This document shows, piece after piece, positions 8,122 through 16,953 of a stretch of DNA of 64,000 nucleotides. The DNA is from Streptomyces sp. SirexAA-E. GTDB taxonomy: Bacteria > Actinomycetota > Actinomycetes > Streptomycetales > Streptomycetaceae. Numbering within the stretch: position 1 is the stretch's first letter; each line of letters opens with the position of its first letter. The stretch spans positions 5,022,001 through 5,086,000 of the forward strand of contig NC_015953.1 in assembly GCF_000177195.2 (NCBI RefSeq). Reading direction: 5' to 3'. The position numbers and the translations under genes are program-made. The notes beneath the pieces were generated by a model that saw nothing but the letters and a program-made list of their open reading frames with translations, had not been told where the DNA came from and ran no database searches.

Positions 8122-9039
8122 ATGGCCGGTCCCGCGTTCCGAGCCGCCGCCGTCCGGGTGCGCGTCCCCGCAACCAGCGCCAATCTGGGCCCGGGTTTCG
8201 ACGCCCTCGGCCTCTCGCTGGGCCTCTACGACGACGTGGTCGTCCGGGTCGCCGACTCCGGACTGCACATCGACATCGCGGGTGAGGGCGCGACGACGCT
8301 TCCCCGCGACGAGAACCACCTGCTCGTACGCTCCCTGCGCACCGCCTTCGACCTGCTCGGCGGGCAGCCGCGCGGCCTGGAGATCGTCTGCGCCAACCGC
8401 ATCCCGCACGGCCGCGGCCTCGGTTCCTCGTCCGCCGCCATCTGCGCCGGGATCGTCGCCGCCCGCGCCGTGACGACGGGCGGCGAGGCCCGCCTCGACG
8501 ACGCCGCCCTGCTGGAGCTGGCCACCGAGATCGAGGGACACCCGGACAACGTCGCTGCCTGTCTGCTCGGCGGGTTCACCCTGGCCTGGATGGACGGTTC
8601 GGCCGCCAGGGCGATCCGGATGGACCCCGCCGACTCCGTCGTCCCGGTGGTCTTCGTCCCGGCCACACCGGTGCTCACCGAGACCGCCCGCGGCCTGCTG
8701 CCGCGCACGGTGCCCCACGTGGACGCCGCCGTGAACGCCGGCCGCGCGGCCCTGCTCGTCGAGGCCCTGACCAGGCGCCCCGAGCTGCTGCTCGCGGCCA
8801 CCGAGGACCGGCTCCACCAGGAGTACCGGGGCCCGGCGATGCCGCAGAGCGTGGAGCTGGTGAACCGGCTGCGCGCGGACGGCGTCCCCGCTGTCATCTC
8901 CGGAGCCGGGCCCACGGTGCTCGCGCTGACGGAGGAAGGATCGGCCGACAAGGTGGCGCAGCTGGCGGGTGAGGGATGGGCCGCGAACCGGCTCACCCTC
9001 GATTCCGCAGGGGCGAGTGTGCTGCCGCTCGCCGCGTAA
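8122..9039 (+). CDS. thrB: Homoserine kinase
   Basis: Phosphorylates homoserine with ATP, the step between hom and thrC. The ATG at 8122 is chosen because homology begins at once (VRVRVPATSANLGPGFDALG); the open frame extends further upstream without similarity. 305 residues, GHMP kinase fold with the ATP-binding HGRGLGSSSAA motif at about 95-106 and the C-terminal SGAGPTVLAL motif near 260. It sits behind two strong hairpins, so it may have its own promoter. Confidence 0.96.
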   Translation: MAGPAFRAAAVRVRVPATSANLGPGFDALGLSLGLYDDVVVRVADSGLHIDIAGEGATTLPRDENHLLVRSLRTAFDLLGGQPRGLEIVCANRIPHGRGLGSSSAAICAGIVAARAVTTGGEARLDDAALLELATEIEGHPDNVAACLLGGFTLAWMDGSAARAIRMDPADSVVPVVFVPATPVLTETARGLLPRTVPHVDAAVNAGRAALLVEALTRRPELLLAATEDRLHQEYRGPAMPQSVELVNRLRADGVPAVISGAGPTVLALTEEGSADKVAQLAGEGWAANRLTLDSAGASVLPLAA

Positions 9040-9426
9040 TCGCACGTGATTGCCGGTGCACGAGAGGGGGAATGTTTGTTGGAGCCGGTAGTGTTAACCT
9101 CAAGTCAGCAATCGACGTCTTCGTGGCGCGTTGCTTCGTGTCCCCCTCCGGGACCACCACTCTTCCGGGAGCCTCCCCGACTGCCTGAGCAGCCCGCCTG
9201 AGCTTTCGAGCACGCTCCGGAACCGGCACGACACCCTCTTGCTCGTCCAGGAGTGGGCCGAGCAGGGGATCTCGCGCCGGAACCCCGCACTTTCATCTCT
9301 CCGCCGTACCCGGCGGACCACCGCCCCGGCAAGGTCCGCGATCGACACGATCAACAGACCGCAGTCGGACAGCACAACCGGTCGCCGAGCCAGAAGGCCG
9401 ACGTCCGCTCCAGGGAAGGACCCTTC
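9040..9426 (+). other. 387-base gene-free leader upstream of rho
   Basis: No convincing gene. The segment begins with an unusually AT-rich patch (about 9070-9110) containing TAGTGTTAACCT, a plausible extended -10, but I cannot pair it with a good -35. The remaining 300 or so bases would form a long 5' leader. A long rho leader is common and may allow autoregulation by premature termination; no defined structure is evident here. Confidence 0.4.
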
Positions 9427-11496
9427 GTGAGCGACACCACCGATCTGATGGGCGCCACTGCCGACAAGAACGTCGACAGCTCCGCGCCCGCCGAAGGTGC
9501 TGCCACTGGCACCACCGCACGGCGCCGCCGCTCCGGCACCGGCCTCGAGGGCATGGTCCTGGCCGAGCTGCAGCAGGTCGCGTCCGGCCTCGGCATCAGG
9601 GGGACTGCGCGGATGCGCAAGAGCCAGCTGATCGAGGTCATCAAGGAGGCGCAGGCCGGCGGGGGCTCCGCCGCGCCCAAGGCCGCCGCCAAGTCCGCCG
9701 CCCCCGCGGCCGCCGAGACCGAGAGCAAGCCCAAGCGGCGTGCCACCTCGAAGGCGCGTACGGGCGACGAGAGCGCCGCCGCCGCGCCGGCCGACAAGGC
9801 CGCCGCCCAGCAGCAGATCGACATCCCGGGCCAGCCGGCCAGCGACGACCAGCCCGCGGGCGAGCGACGCCGCCGCCGGGCGACCGCGCAGGCGGGCAGC
9901 CCCGAGACGAAGAGCGAGGCCAGGACGGAGCCGCAGGCCGAGCCGCGGACCGAGGGCCGGCAGGACCGCGCCGAGGAGCGCGGCGAGGCCAAGGGCGAGC
10001 GCGGGGAGCGCGGCGAGGCGAAGGGCGACGCCAAGGGCGACGCGAAGGCCGAGTCCGCGACCGACAACGCCGAGGGCCGCCGCGGAGACCGCCAGGACGG
10101 CCGTCGCGGTGACCGCCGCGACCGCCAGCGCGACCGCCGCGGCAAGGGCGACGACCAGGGCCAGCAGGGCGGCGGACGCCGTCAGGGCCAGCAGGGCGGC
10201 GGCCAGGGCCAGCAGAGCGGTGGCGGCGGCGGCCAGCACGACGACGGGTACGACGACGAGGGCGGCCGCCGCGGCCGTCGGGGCCGTTACCGCGACCGCC
10301 GGGGCCGTCGTGGCCGCGACGACTTCGCGACGGACGTCCAGGTCGCCGACGACGACGTCCTGATCCCCGTCGCGGGCATCCTTGACATCCTCGACAACTA
10401 CGCCTTCATCCGGACCTCCGGCTACCTGCCCGGCCCGAACGACGTGTACGTCTCGCTGGCCCAGGTCCGCAAGAACGGCCTGCGCAAGGGCGACCACGTC
10501 ACCGGCGCGGTGCGCCAGCCCAAGGACGGCGAGCGCCGCGAGAAGTTCAACGCGCTGGTCCGCCTCGACTCGGTGAACGGCATGGCGCCGGAGACCGGCC
10601 GCGGCCGCCCCGAGTTCCAGAAGCTGACGCCGCTCTACCCCCAGGACAGGCTCCGTCTGGAGACGGACTCCAACATCCTGACCACCCGGATCATCGACCT
10701 GGTCGCCCCGATCGGCAAGGGCCAGCGCGGTCTGATCGTGGCCCCGCCGAAGACCGGTAAGACCATGATCCTTCAGGCCATCGCCAACGCGATCACGGTC
10801 AACAGCCCCGAGTGCCACCTGATGGTCGTCCTGGTCGACGAGCGTCCGGAAGAGGTCACCGACATGCAGCGGTCGGTGAAGGGCGAGGTCATCTCCTCGA
10901 CCTTCGACCGTCCCGCCGAGGACCACACCACCGTCGCCGAGCTCGCCATCGAGCGCGCCAAGCGCCTCGTGGAGCTGGGACACGACGTGGTCGTCCTGCT
11001 GGACTCGATCACCCGTCTGGGACGCGCCTACAACCTGGCGGCACCCGCCTCCGGCCGCATCCTGTCCGGTGGTGTCGACTCGACCGCGCTCTACCCGCCG
11101 AAGCGCTTCTTCGGTGCCGCGCGCAACATCGAGGACGGCGGCTCGCTGACCATCCTGGCCACCGCGCTCGTCGAGACCGGCTCGCGCATGGACGAGGTGA
11201 TCTTCGAGGAGTTCAAGGGCACCGGCAACATGGAGCTCAAGCTCGACCGGAAGCTCTCCGACAAGCGCATCTTCCCGGCGGTGGACGTCGACGCGTCCAG
11301 CACGCGCAAGGAAGAGATCCTGCTCGGCAGCGACGAACTGGCCATCGTCTGGAAGCTGCGCCGGGTGCTGCACGCGCTCGACCAGCAGCAGGCGATCGAG
11401 CTGCTCCTGGACCGCATGAAGAAGACGCAGTCCAACGCGGAGTTCCTGCTCCAGATCCAGAAGACGACGCCGGCGCCGGGCAACGGCAACGACTGA
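9427..11496 (+). CDS. rho: Transcription termination factor Rho with large disordered insertion
   Basis: RNA-dependent ATPase/helicase that ends transcription. GTG 9427 gives 689 residues, against about 420 in E. coli. Order: Rho N-terminal helical domain (about 39-75), a roughly 230-residue low-complexity insertion rich in Ala/Lys/Glu and then Arg/Gly/Asp/Gln, the cold-shock RNA-binding domain (about 313-378), and the RecA-type ATPase with Walker A PPKTGKTM near 440 and DERPEEVTDM. The insertion is typical of high-GC actinobacteria and binds RNA. The upstream gap and downstream terminator suggest a single-gene unit. Confidence 0.97.
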   Translation: MSDTTDLMGATADKNVDSSAPAEGAATGTTARRRRSGTGLEGMVLAELQQVASGLGIRGTARMRKSQLIEVIKEAQAGGGSAAPKAAAKSAAPAAAETESKPKRRATSKARTGDESAAAAPADKAAAQQQIDIPGQPASDDQPAGERRRRRATAQAGSPETKSEARTEPQAEPRTEGRQDRAEERGEAKGERGERGEAKGDAKGDAKAESATDNAEGRRGDRQDGRRGDRRDRQRDRRGKGDDQGQQGGGRRQGQQGGGQGQQSGGGGGQHDDGYDDEGGRRGRRGRYRDRRGRRGRDDFATDVQVADDDVLIPVAGILDILDNYAFIRTSGYLPGPNDVYVSLAQVRKNGLRKGDHVTGAVRQPKDGERREKFNALVRLDSVNGMAPETGRGRPEFQKLTPLYPQDRLRLETDSNILTTRIIDLVAPIGKGQRGLIVAPPKTGKTMILQAIANAITVNSPECHLMVVLVDERPEEVTDMQRSVKGEVISSTFDRPAEDHTTVAELAIERAKRLVELGHDVVVLLDSITRLGRAYNLAAPASGRILSGGVDSTALYPPKRFFGAARNIEDGGSLTILATALVETGSRMDEVIFEEFKGTGNMELKLDRKLSDKRIFPAVDVDASSTRKEEILLGSDELAIVWKLRRVLHALDQQQAIELLLDRMKKTQSNAEFLLQIQKTTPAPGNGND

Positions 11497-11518
11497 CGTC
11501 GCACCAGCGATCACCCGC

Positions 11519-11550
11519 ACTGCCCCCGTCACCCCGGTGACGGGGGCAGT
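11519..11550 (+). terminator. Terminator of rho
   Basis: Perfect inverted repeat, ACTGCCCCCGTCACC at 11519-11533 with its complement at 11536-11550, starting 22 bases after the rho stop. Very GC-rich, without a U-tract. The next 289 bases to the LCP gene contain nothing I can identify. Confidence 0.85.
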
Positions 11551-11839
11551 GCGCTGTCCTGCGCTCGACGGCCCGGGCCGCCGCAGGTCCGAGACCTTGG
11601 CCACACCGGCACCGGGCGGGCCCTGCCCCCGGCGGCGCCCGCCCCGGGCCGAAAACCGCTGGTGAGACCGAATTCCCCGTCCGCCCGTCCCCGCCCCGCG
11701 TGGCCCCCGTCCCCGGACGGGGGCCACAGCCCGTTGTGCGAGGCTGCTGGCTGCTCCGGTGCTCCGCCCAGGGGCGCCGGACCGTGCCCGTGGACCACGG
11801 CAGGGGGACAAGCAGCGAGGAAGGCAACGAGGGAGTCGC

Positions 11840-12943
11840 ATGAGCGAGCAGCGCAGCAGCACCGGCCGAATACGCGGCACCGGCCGCCGCCGCAGGAAGC
11901 CGTCCCGGGGCAGGCGGACGAGGAACGTCGCGCTGTGGGCCGGGGCCGCCGTGGTCGTCGTCGGGGGCTCCGGGCTCGGTTACGCCTATCTCACGCTCAA
12001 CGGCAACATCGAGGCCGTGGACATCGACGCCGCACTCGGCGCCGACCGCCCGGACGACGTCGACGACGGCTCCCAGGACATCCTGGTGCTGGGCTCGGAC
12101 TCCCGCTCCGGCGCCAACTCCGCCTACGGCGCCGACGAGGGCGCCGCGCGTTCGGACACCGCGATGGTCGTCCACGTCGACAAGGGGCACACCTCGGCCG
12201 ACGTGGTCTCCGTCCCCCGGGACACCCTCGTCGACCGCCCCGCCTGCACCAGCGACACGACCGGCCGGGAGGTCGGGGCCGAGAGCAAGGCGATGTTCAA
12301 CACGGCGTACGAGGTCGGCGGGCCGGCCTGCGCGGTCAAGACCGTCGAGGCGATGTCGGGCATCCGCATGGACCACTACGTCGAGGTCGACTTCACCGGC
12401 TTCAAGAAGATCGTCGACGAGCTCGGCGGCGTGCGGATCACCACCGCGCAGGCCATCGACGACTCCCACAGCCACCTGCGGCTCGACCCGGGCACCCACA
12501 CCCTGACCGGGGAGCAGTCACTGGGTCTGGTCCGCACCCGCAAAAGCGTCGGCGACGGCAGCGACCTGGGACGCATCCAGCTCCAGCAGGCCTTCGTCAA
12601 GGCACTGATGGCCCAGGCGAAGGGGGTCGGGGTGTTCTCCAGCCCCAAGACGCTCTTCGGGCTCGCCGACACCGCCACCAAGGCCGTCACCACGGACTCG
12701 GGACTGGCCAGCGTCAAGAAGCTCACCGGCTTCGCGAACGGCCTCAAGGGCCTCGGCCCGAAGAACGTGGACATGGTCACGCTGCCCGTGGAGTACGACC
12801 CGGCCGACCCCAACCGCGTACTGCCGCAGGAGGAGGCCGGACGGCAGCTGTGGGCGGCGCTCGCGCACGACCGGCCGATCCCGGCGTCCGCCACCGCGCG
12901 GTCGGCCGGCGACAAGGGGGACGCGAGCGAGGTCGTACGGTGA
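11840..12943 (+). CDS. LytR-CpsA-Psr (LCP) family cell-wall ligase
   Basis: LCP enzymes transfer undecaprenyl-linked glycopolymers (teichoic acid or arabinogalactan-like) to peptidoglycan. The ATG at 11840 is preceded by GAGGGAG. 367 residues: an Arg/Lys-rich cytoplasmic head, one membrane segment (about 31-52), then an extracytoplasmic LCP domain with DILVLGSDSRSG, the SDTAMVVHVD motif, SVPRDTLV and the Arg-rich LVRTRKSVGDGSDLGRIQLQ phosphate-binding block. A wecA-like transferase in the same window may supply lipid-linked substrate; that link is inference. Confidence 0.93.
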   Translation: MSEQRSSTGRIRGTGRRRRKPSRGRRTRNVALWAGAAVVVVGGSGLGYAYLTLNGNIEAVDIDAALGADRPDDVDDGSQDILVLGSDSRSGANSAYGADEGAARSDTAMVVHVDKGHTSADVVSVPRDTLVDRPACTSDTTGREVGAESKAMFNTAYEVGGPACAVKTVEAMSGIRMDHYVEVDFTGFKKIVDELGGVRITTAQAIDDSHSHLRLDPGTHTLTGEQSLGLVRTRKSVGDGSDLGRIQLQQAFVKALMAQAKGVGVFSSPKTLFGLADTATKAVTTDSGLASVKKLTGFANGLKGLGPKNVDMVTLPVEYDPADPNRVLPQEEAGRQLWAALAHDRPIPASATARSAGDKGDASEVVR

Positions 12944-13003
12944 CGGCCCGGCGGACGACGCCTTCCGGTCACCGGGCGGTCGCGTAACGTACCCGGACAG
13001 TAC

Positions 13004-13030
13004 GGGAATAGTCACGTCCCCCTCCTCGTT
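13004..13030 (+). promoter_or_regulatory. SigR-type promoter upstream of rpmE
   Basis: GGGAAT at 13004-13009, an 18-base spacer, then GTT at 13028-13030: an exact match to the Streptomyces SigR consensus GGGAAT-N18-GTT. It points at rpmE, about 104 bases before its start. rpmE is a reported member of the disulfide-stress SigR regulon in S. coelicolor, so sequence and literature agree. Confidence 0.85.
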
Positions 13031-13133
13031 TTGGGAGATACGGCCGGTCCTGGCAGACTGGTCCGTCGGCCCCGGTTCACGGACGCGCAATCCGCGCGTG
13101 CGACCCGGCGCCCTCCCGAATCTAGGAGACACC

Positions 13134-13358
13134 TTGAAGCGCGACATTCACCCCGAGTACGTCGAGACCCAGGTCAGCTGCACCTGCGGTGCCTCGTTCA
13201 CCACCCGGAGCACCATCGACGGCGGCGCCATCCGTGCCGACGTCTGCTCCGAGTGCCACCCGTTCTACACGGGCAAGCAGAAGATCCTCGACACCGGTGG
13301 CCGCGTGGCCCGCTTCGAGGCCCGCTTCGGCAAGGCCGCCGGCACCGCCGGCAAGTAG
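13134..13358 (+). CDS. rpmE: 50S ribosomal protein L31, zinc-binding type
   Basis: Starts at TTG 13134, preceded by AGGAGA at 13124-13129; the encoded KRDIHPEY is the normal L31 N-terminus. 74 residues. The Cys residues of VSCTCGASF and VCSECHPFYTG form the zinc site, so this is the Cys-containing (C+) paralogue. That form is normally swapped for a Cys-less L31 under zinc starvation. The zinc thiols fit the SigR promoter upstream, since disulfide stress would release zinc from them. Followed by a strong terminator. Confidence 0.97.
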   Translation: MKRDIHPEYVETQVSCTCGASFTTRSTIDGGAIRADVCSECHPFYTGKQKILDTGGRVARFEARFGKAAGTAGK

Positions 13359-13368
13359 CGAGCCACTG

Positions 13369-13417
13369 CGCCGGTTCCCGGGGCCCTCTTGCGGGGGCGC
13401 CGGGACCGGCGTTTTTT
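13369..13417 (+). terminator. Terminator of rpmE
   Basis: A stem of about 12 bp with a single bulge (13369-13381 with 13400-13411) followed by six T at 13412-13417. One of the few classic U-tract terminators in the window. Confidence 0.9.
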
Positions 13418-13493
13418 CCGGCTGTACCGCCACCGGCGGCCGGCCGTCCAGCAGGCCCGCAGACGTATGACGCACGGAACCAGGAGCCCGGAG

Positions 13494-14570
13494 ATGTTCG
13501 AGGCGGTCGAGGAACTGATCGGCGAGCACGCCGATCTGGAGAAGAAGCTCTCCGATCCGTCGGTCCACGCCGACCAGGCCAACGCGCGCAAGCTCAACAA
13601 GCGCTACGCGGAGCTGACCCCCGTCATCTCCACGTACCGGGCCTGGAAGCGGACCGGTGACGACATCGAGACCGCCCGTGAATTCGCCGCCGACGACCCG
13701 GACTTCGCCGCAGAGGTCAAGGAACTGGAGAAGCAGCGCGAGGAGATCACCGAGAAGCTCCGGCTCCTCCTGGTCCCGCGCGACCCCAGTGACGACAAGG
13801 ACGTCCTCCTGGAGATCAAGGCGGGCGCGGGCGGCGACGAATCCGCCCTGTTCGCCGGCGACCTGCTGCGGATGTACCTGCGTTACGCCGAGCGCGTCGG
13901 CTGGAAGACCGAGATCATCGACTCCACCGAGTCCGAGCTCGGCGGCTACAAGGACGTCCAGGTCGCCGTGAAGACCAAGGGCGGCAACGGGGCCACCGAG
14001 CCCGGCCAGGGCGTCTGGGCGCGGATGAAGTACGAGGGCGGCGTGCACCGCGTGCAGCGCGTGCCCTCCACCGAGTCCCAGGGCCGCATCCACACCTCGG
14101 CCGCCGGTGTGCTCGTCACGCCCGAGGCGGAGGAGGTCGACGTCGAGATCCACGCCAACGACCTCCGCATCGACGTCTACCGCTCGTCCGGTCCCGGCGG
14201 CCAGTCCGTCAACACCACCGACTCCGCGGTGCGCATCACGCACCTGCCCACCGGTGTCGTCGCCTCCTGCCAGAACGAGAAGAGCCAGCTCCAGAACAAG
14301 GAGCAGGCCATGCGCATCCTGCGCTCCCGGCTGCTGGCCGCCGCCCAGGAGGCAGCCGAGCAGGAGGCGTCGGACGTGCGCCGCAGCCAGGTGCGCACCG
14401 TGGACCGCTCCGAGAAGATCCGCACGTACAACTTCCCGGAGAACCGGATCTCCGACCACCGCGTCGGCTTCAAGGCGTACAACCTCGACCAGGTCCTCGA
14501 CGGCGACCTCGACGCCGTCATCCAGGCCTGCGTGGACGCCGACTCCGCCGCCAAGCTCGCCGCCGCGTAG
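13494..14570 (+). CDS. prfA: Peptide chain release factor 1
   Basis: Recognises UAA and UAG and triggers peptidyl-tRNA hydrolysis. The ATG at 13494 gives 358 residues, the standard RF1 length; the open frame upstream overlaps the rpmE terminator. The GGQ tripeptide lies in SSGPGGQSVNTTDSAVR (about 233-237). The stop-codon recognition tripeptide region reads VPSTESQGRIHTS, so the usual PxT is PST here. Followed 58 bases later by prmC, which methylates the Gln of this GGQ motif: a conserved functional pair. Confidence 0.97.
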   Translation: MFEAVEELIGEHADLEKKLSDPSVHADQANARKLNKRYAELTPVISTYRAWKRTGDDIETAREFAADDPDFAAEVKELEKQREEITEKLRLLLVPRDPSDDKDVLLEIKAGAGGDESALFAGDLLRMYLRYAERVGWKTEIIDSTESELGGYKDVQVAVKTKGGNGATEPGQGVWARMKYEGGVHRVQRVPSTESQGRIHTSAAGVLVTPEAEEVDVEIHANDLRIDVYRSSGPGGQSVNTTDSAVRITHLPTGVVASCQNEKSQLQNKEQAMRILRSRLLAAAQEAAEQEASDVRRSQVRTVDRSEKIRTYNFPENRISDHRVGFKAYNLDQVLDGDLDAVIQACVDADSAAKLAAA

Positions 14571-14628
14571 GCGCCCGAGCCCCCCAGCCCGCTCGTGAAC
14601 CGCCCGTGAACCCGTACGGAGAACCGCG

Positions 14629-15474
14629 ATGAACCTGCTGCTCGCCGAGGTGGCCCAGGCCGCCCAGCGGCTGGCCGACGCCGGTGTCCCCTCCCCGCGA
14701 TTCGACGCCGAGGAACTCGCCGCGTTCGTGCACGGCGTCAAGCGGGGCGAGCTGCACAACGTGCCGGACGCCGACTTCGACGCGCGCTACTGGGAGACCG
14801 TGGCCCGCCGCGAGGCGCGCGAGCCGCTTCAGCACATCACCGGACGCGCCTTCTTCCGCTACCTGGAGCTCCAGGTCGGCCCCGGGGTCTTCGTGCCCCG
14901 GCCGGAGACCGAGTCCGTCGTCGGCTGGGCCATAGACGCCGTCCGCGCGATGGACGTCGTCGAACCGCTCATCGTCGACCTCTGCACCGGCTCCGGCGCC
15001 ATCGCCCTGGCCATGGCACAGGAGGTGCCGCGCTCGCGCGTGCACGGCGTGGAGCTCTCCGAGGACGCCCTGAGGTGGACCCGGAAGAACGCCGAGGGGT
15101 CCAGGGTCACCCTGCACCGCCAGGACGCCCTGAGCGCCCTCCCCGAGTTCGACGGCCAGGTCGACCTGGTCATCTCCAACCCGCCGTACATCCCGCTCAC
15201 CGAGTGGGAGTACGTGGCACCCGAGGCCCGCGACCACGACCCGCAGATGGCGCTCTTCTCGGGCGAGGACGGCCTCGACACCATCCGCGGCATCGAGCGC
15301 ACCGCCCACCGCCTGCTGCGCCCCGGCGGCCTCGTCGTCATCGAGCACGCCGACACCCAGGGCGGCCAGGTGCCGTGGATCTTCACCGAGGAGCGGGGCT
15401 GGGCCGACGCGGCCGACCACCCCGACCTGAACAACCGACCCCGGTTCGCGACGGCCCGCAAGGCCATGCCGTGA
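14629..15474 (+). CDS. prmC: Release-factor glutamine N5-methyltransferase
   Basis: SAM-dependent enzyme (HemK family) methylating the GGQ glutamine of RF1 and RF2. 281 residues. An N-terminal helical RF-binding domain precedes the Rossmann domain with the SAM motif VDLCTGSGAIALAMA (about 117-131) and the catalytic NPPYIP motif near 184, which holds the substrate amide. Immediately downstream of prfA. Confidence 0.96.
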   Translation: MNLLLAEVAQAAQRLADAGVPSPRFDAEELAAFVHGVKRGELHNVPDADFDARYWETVARREAREPLQHITGRAFFRYLELQVGPGVFVPRPETESVVGWAIDAVRAMDVVEPLIVDLCTGSGAIALAMAQEVPRSRVHGVELSEDALRWTRKNAEGSRVTLHRQDALSALPEFDGQVDLVISNPPYIPLTEWEYVAPEARDHDPQMALFSGEDGLDTIRGIERTAHRLLRPGGLVVIEHADTQGGQVPWIFTEERGWADAADHPDLNNRPRFATARKAMP

Positions 15475-15541
15475 CCCCGGGGGCACCGGAACCGCAAGAG
15501 ACCTGTCCACCAGACCTGTACACGTCCGAGGAGGCCGGCTG

Positions 15542-16189
15542 ATGGCACGGCGATACGACTGCAACGACGCGACCGACCGTACGACCGGCCTGCGTGAGGC
15601 CGCGTCCGCCGTTCGCCGCGGCGAACTGGTCGTGCTGCCCACCGACACCGTGTACGGGATCGGCGCGGACGCCTTCAGTTCCGAGGGCATCGCCGACCTG
15701 CTCGCCGCCAAGGGCCGTGGCCGGAACATGCCGACCCCCGTCCTGATCGGCTCCCCGAACACCCTGCACGGCCTGGTCACCGACTTCTCCGAAGAGGCAT
15801 GGGAGCTCGTCGACGCGTTCTGGCCCGGCGCCCTCACCCTCGTCGCCCGGCACCAGCCCTCGCTCCAGTGGGACCTCGGTGACACCCGCGGCACGGTCGC
15901 CGTACGGATGCCCCTGCACCCGGTGGCCATCGAGCTGCTCACCGAGGTCGGCCCGATGGGCGTCTCCAGCGCCAACCTCACCGGCCACCCCTCGCCGGAG
16001 ACCTGCGACGCCGCCCAGGACATGCTCGGCGACTCCGTCTCCGTCTACCTCGACGGCGGCCCGACCCCCGGCATCGTGCCGTCCTCGATCGTCGACGTCA
16101 CCGGCAAGGTGCCCGTGCTCCTGCGGGCCGGCGCGCTCTCCGTCGAGGAACTGCGCAAGGTCGTACCCGACCTCGAGGTGGCCAGTTGA
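15542..16189 (+). CDS. L-threonylcarbamoyladenylate synthase (Sua5/YwlC/TsaC family)
   Basis: Makes threonylcarbamoyl-AMP, the first step of t6A37 tRNA modification. 215 residues, short form without the C-terminal Sua5 domain. Visible motifs: LPTDTVYGIGADA, LLAAKGRGRNMPTPVLI (the Lys-rich nucleotide-binding loop), MPLHPVA and MGVSSANLTGHPSP. Its TGA stop (16187-16189) overlaps the TTG start of the next gene by two bases, implying translational coupling. Confidence 0.93.
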   Translation: MARRYDCNDATDRTTGLREAASAVRRGELVVLPTDTVYGIGADAFSSEGIADLLAAKGRGRNMPTPVLIGSPNTLHGLVTDFSEEAWELVDAFWPGALTLVARHQPSLQWDLGDTRGTVAVRMPLHPVAIELLTEVGPMGVSSANLTGHPSPETCDAAQDMLGDSVSVYLDGGPTPGIVPSSIVDVTGKVPVLLRAGALSVEELRKVVPDLEVAS

Positions 16190-16827
16190 TCGCCCCTGAG
16201 GGGCGTGGCATAGCGGGGCAGGACCACACTTTCCGCATCCTCCACGTCAGCACCGGCAACGTCTGCCGCTCGCCCATCACCGAGCGGCTGACCCGCCACG
16301 CCCTGGTGGACCGCCTCGGCGACCCGCTCAGCGGCGGCCTCATCGTGGAGAGCGCCGGCACCTGGGGCCACGAGGGCGCGCCCATGGAGGCCAACGCGGA
16401 GGTCGTGCTCGCCGACTTCGGCGCCGACGCCACCGGGTTCGTCGGCCGCGAACTCCTGGACGAGCACGTGATCCGCGCCGACCTGGTGCTCACCGCCACC
16501 CGCGACCACCGCGCCCAGGTGATCTCCATGGGCCACTCCGCGGGACTGCGCACCTTCACGCTCAAGGAGTTCACCCGCCTCGTGCGGGCCATCGACCCGG
16601 CGACGCTGCCCGACGCCCGCGAGGAGGGCGTCGTCGAGCGCGCCCGGGCCCTGGTGCGCGCCGCCGCCGCCCTGCGCGGCTGGCTGCTGGCCCCCACCGC
16701 CGAGGCCGACGAGGTCTACGACCCCTACGGCGCGCCGATCACGTTCTTCCGCTCCGTCGGTGACGAGATCAGCCAGGCGCTCGACCCGGTCGTGACCGCC
16801 CTGACGGGCGTCAGCGCCCCGCACTGA
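16186..16827 (+). CDS. Low-molecular-weight tyrosine phosphatase-like protein lacking the nucleophilic Cys
   Basis: The TTG at 16186 overlaps the previous stop (TTGA). 213 residues, longer than the usual 150 or so. The P-loop reads LHVSTGNVCRSP: family members have Cys at the first position of C-x5-R, but here it is Ser22, with Arg28 kept. The general-acid motif DPYGAP near residue 179 is also kept. A Ser nucleophile would make this a pseudophosphatase or phosphate-binding protein rather than an active enzyme. Coupling to the t6A synthase suggests co-expression; function unknown. Confidence 0.85.
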   Translation: MIAPEGRGIAGQDHTFRILHVSTGNVCRSPITERLTRHALVDRLGDPLSGGLIVESAGTWGHEGAPMEANAEVVLADFGADATGFVGRELLDEHVIRADLVLTATRDHRAQVISMGHSAGLRTFTLKEFTRLVRAIDPATLPDAREEGVVERARALVRAAAALRGWLLAPTAEADEVYDPYGAPITFFRSVGDEISQALDPVVTALTGVSAPH

Positions 16828-16953
16828 CCCCCCGACCCGTCTCCGGTGCGCCGACCGGCGTACGGGCCCGCACGGCAGCGGGCAGGGGGCCGGGCACCGG
16901 CCTACATTGGAGCGGACACCAGCGCCCCACCTCCACAGGCCCGGAGCCGTCCC

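Noticed and set aside
5904..8183. Minus-strand open frame of 759 codons opposite hom and thrC
   Set aside because: Composition is Gly/Arg/Asp-rich with no recognisable motif, and it lies antisense to two certain genes.
9131..9430. Small open frame in the rho leader
   Set aside because: It has no plausible ribosome site and a Ser/Arg/Thr-rich non-protein-like translation, and it overlaps the rho start.
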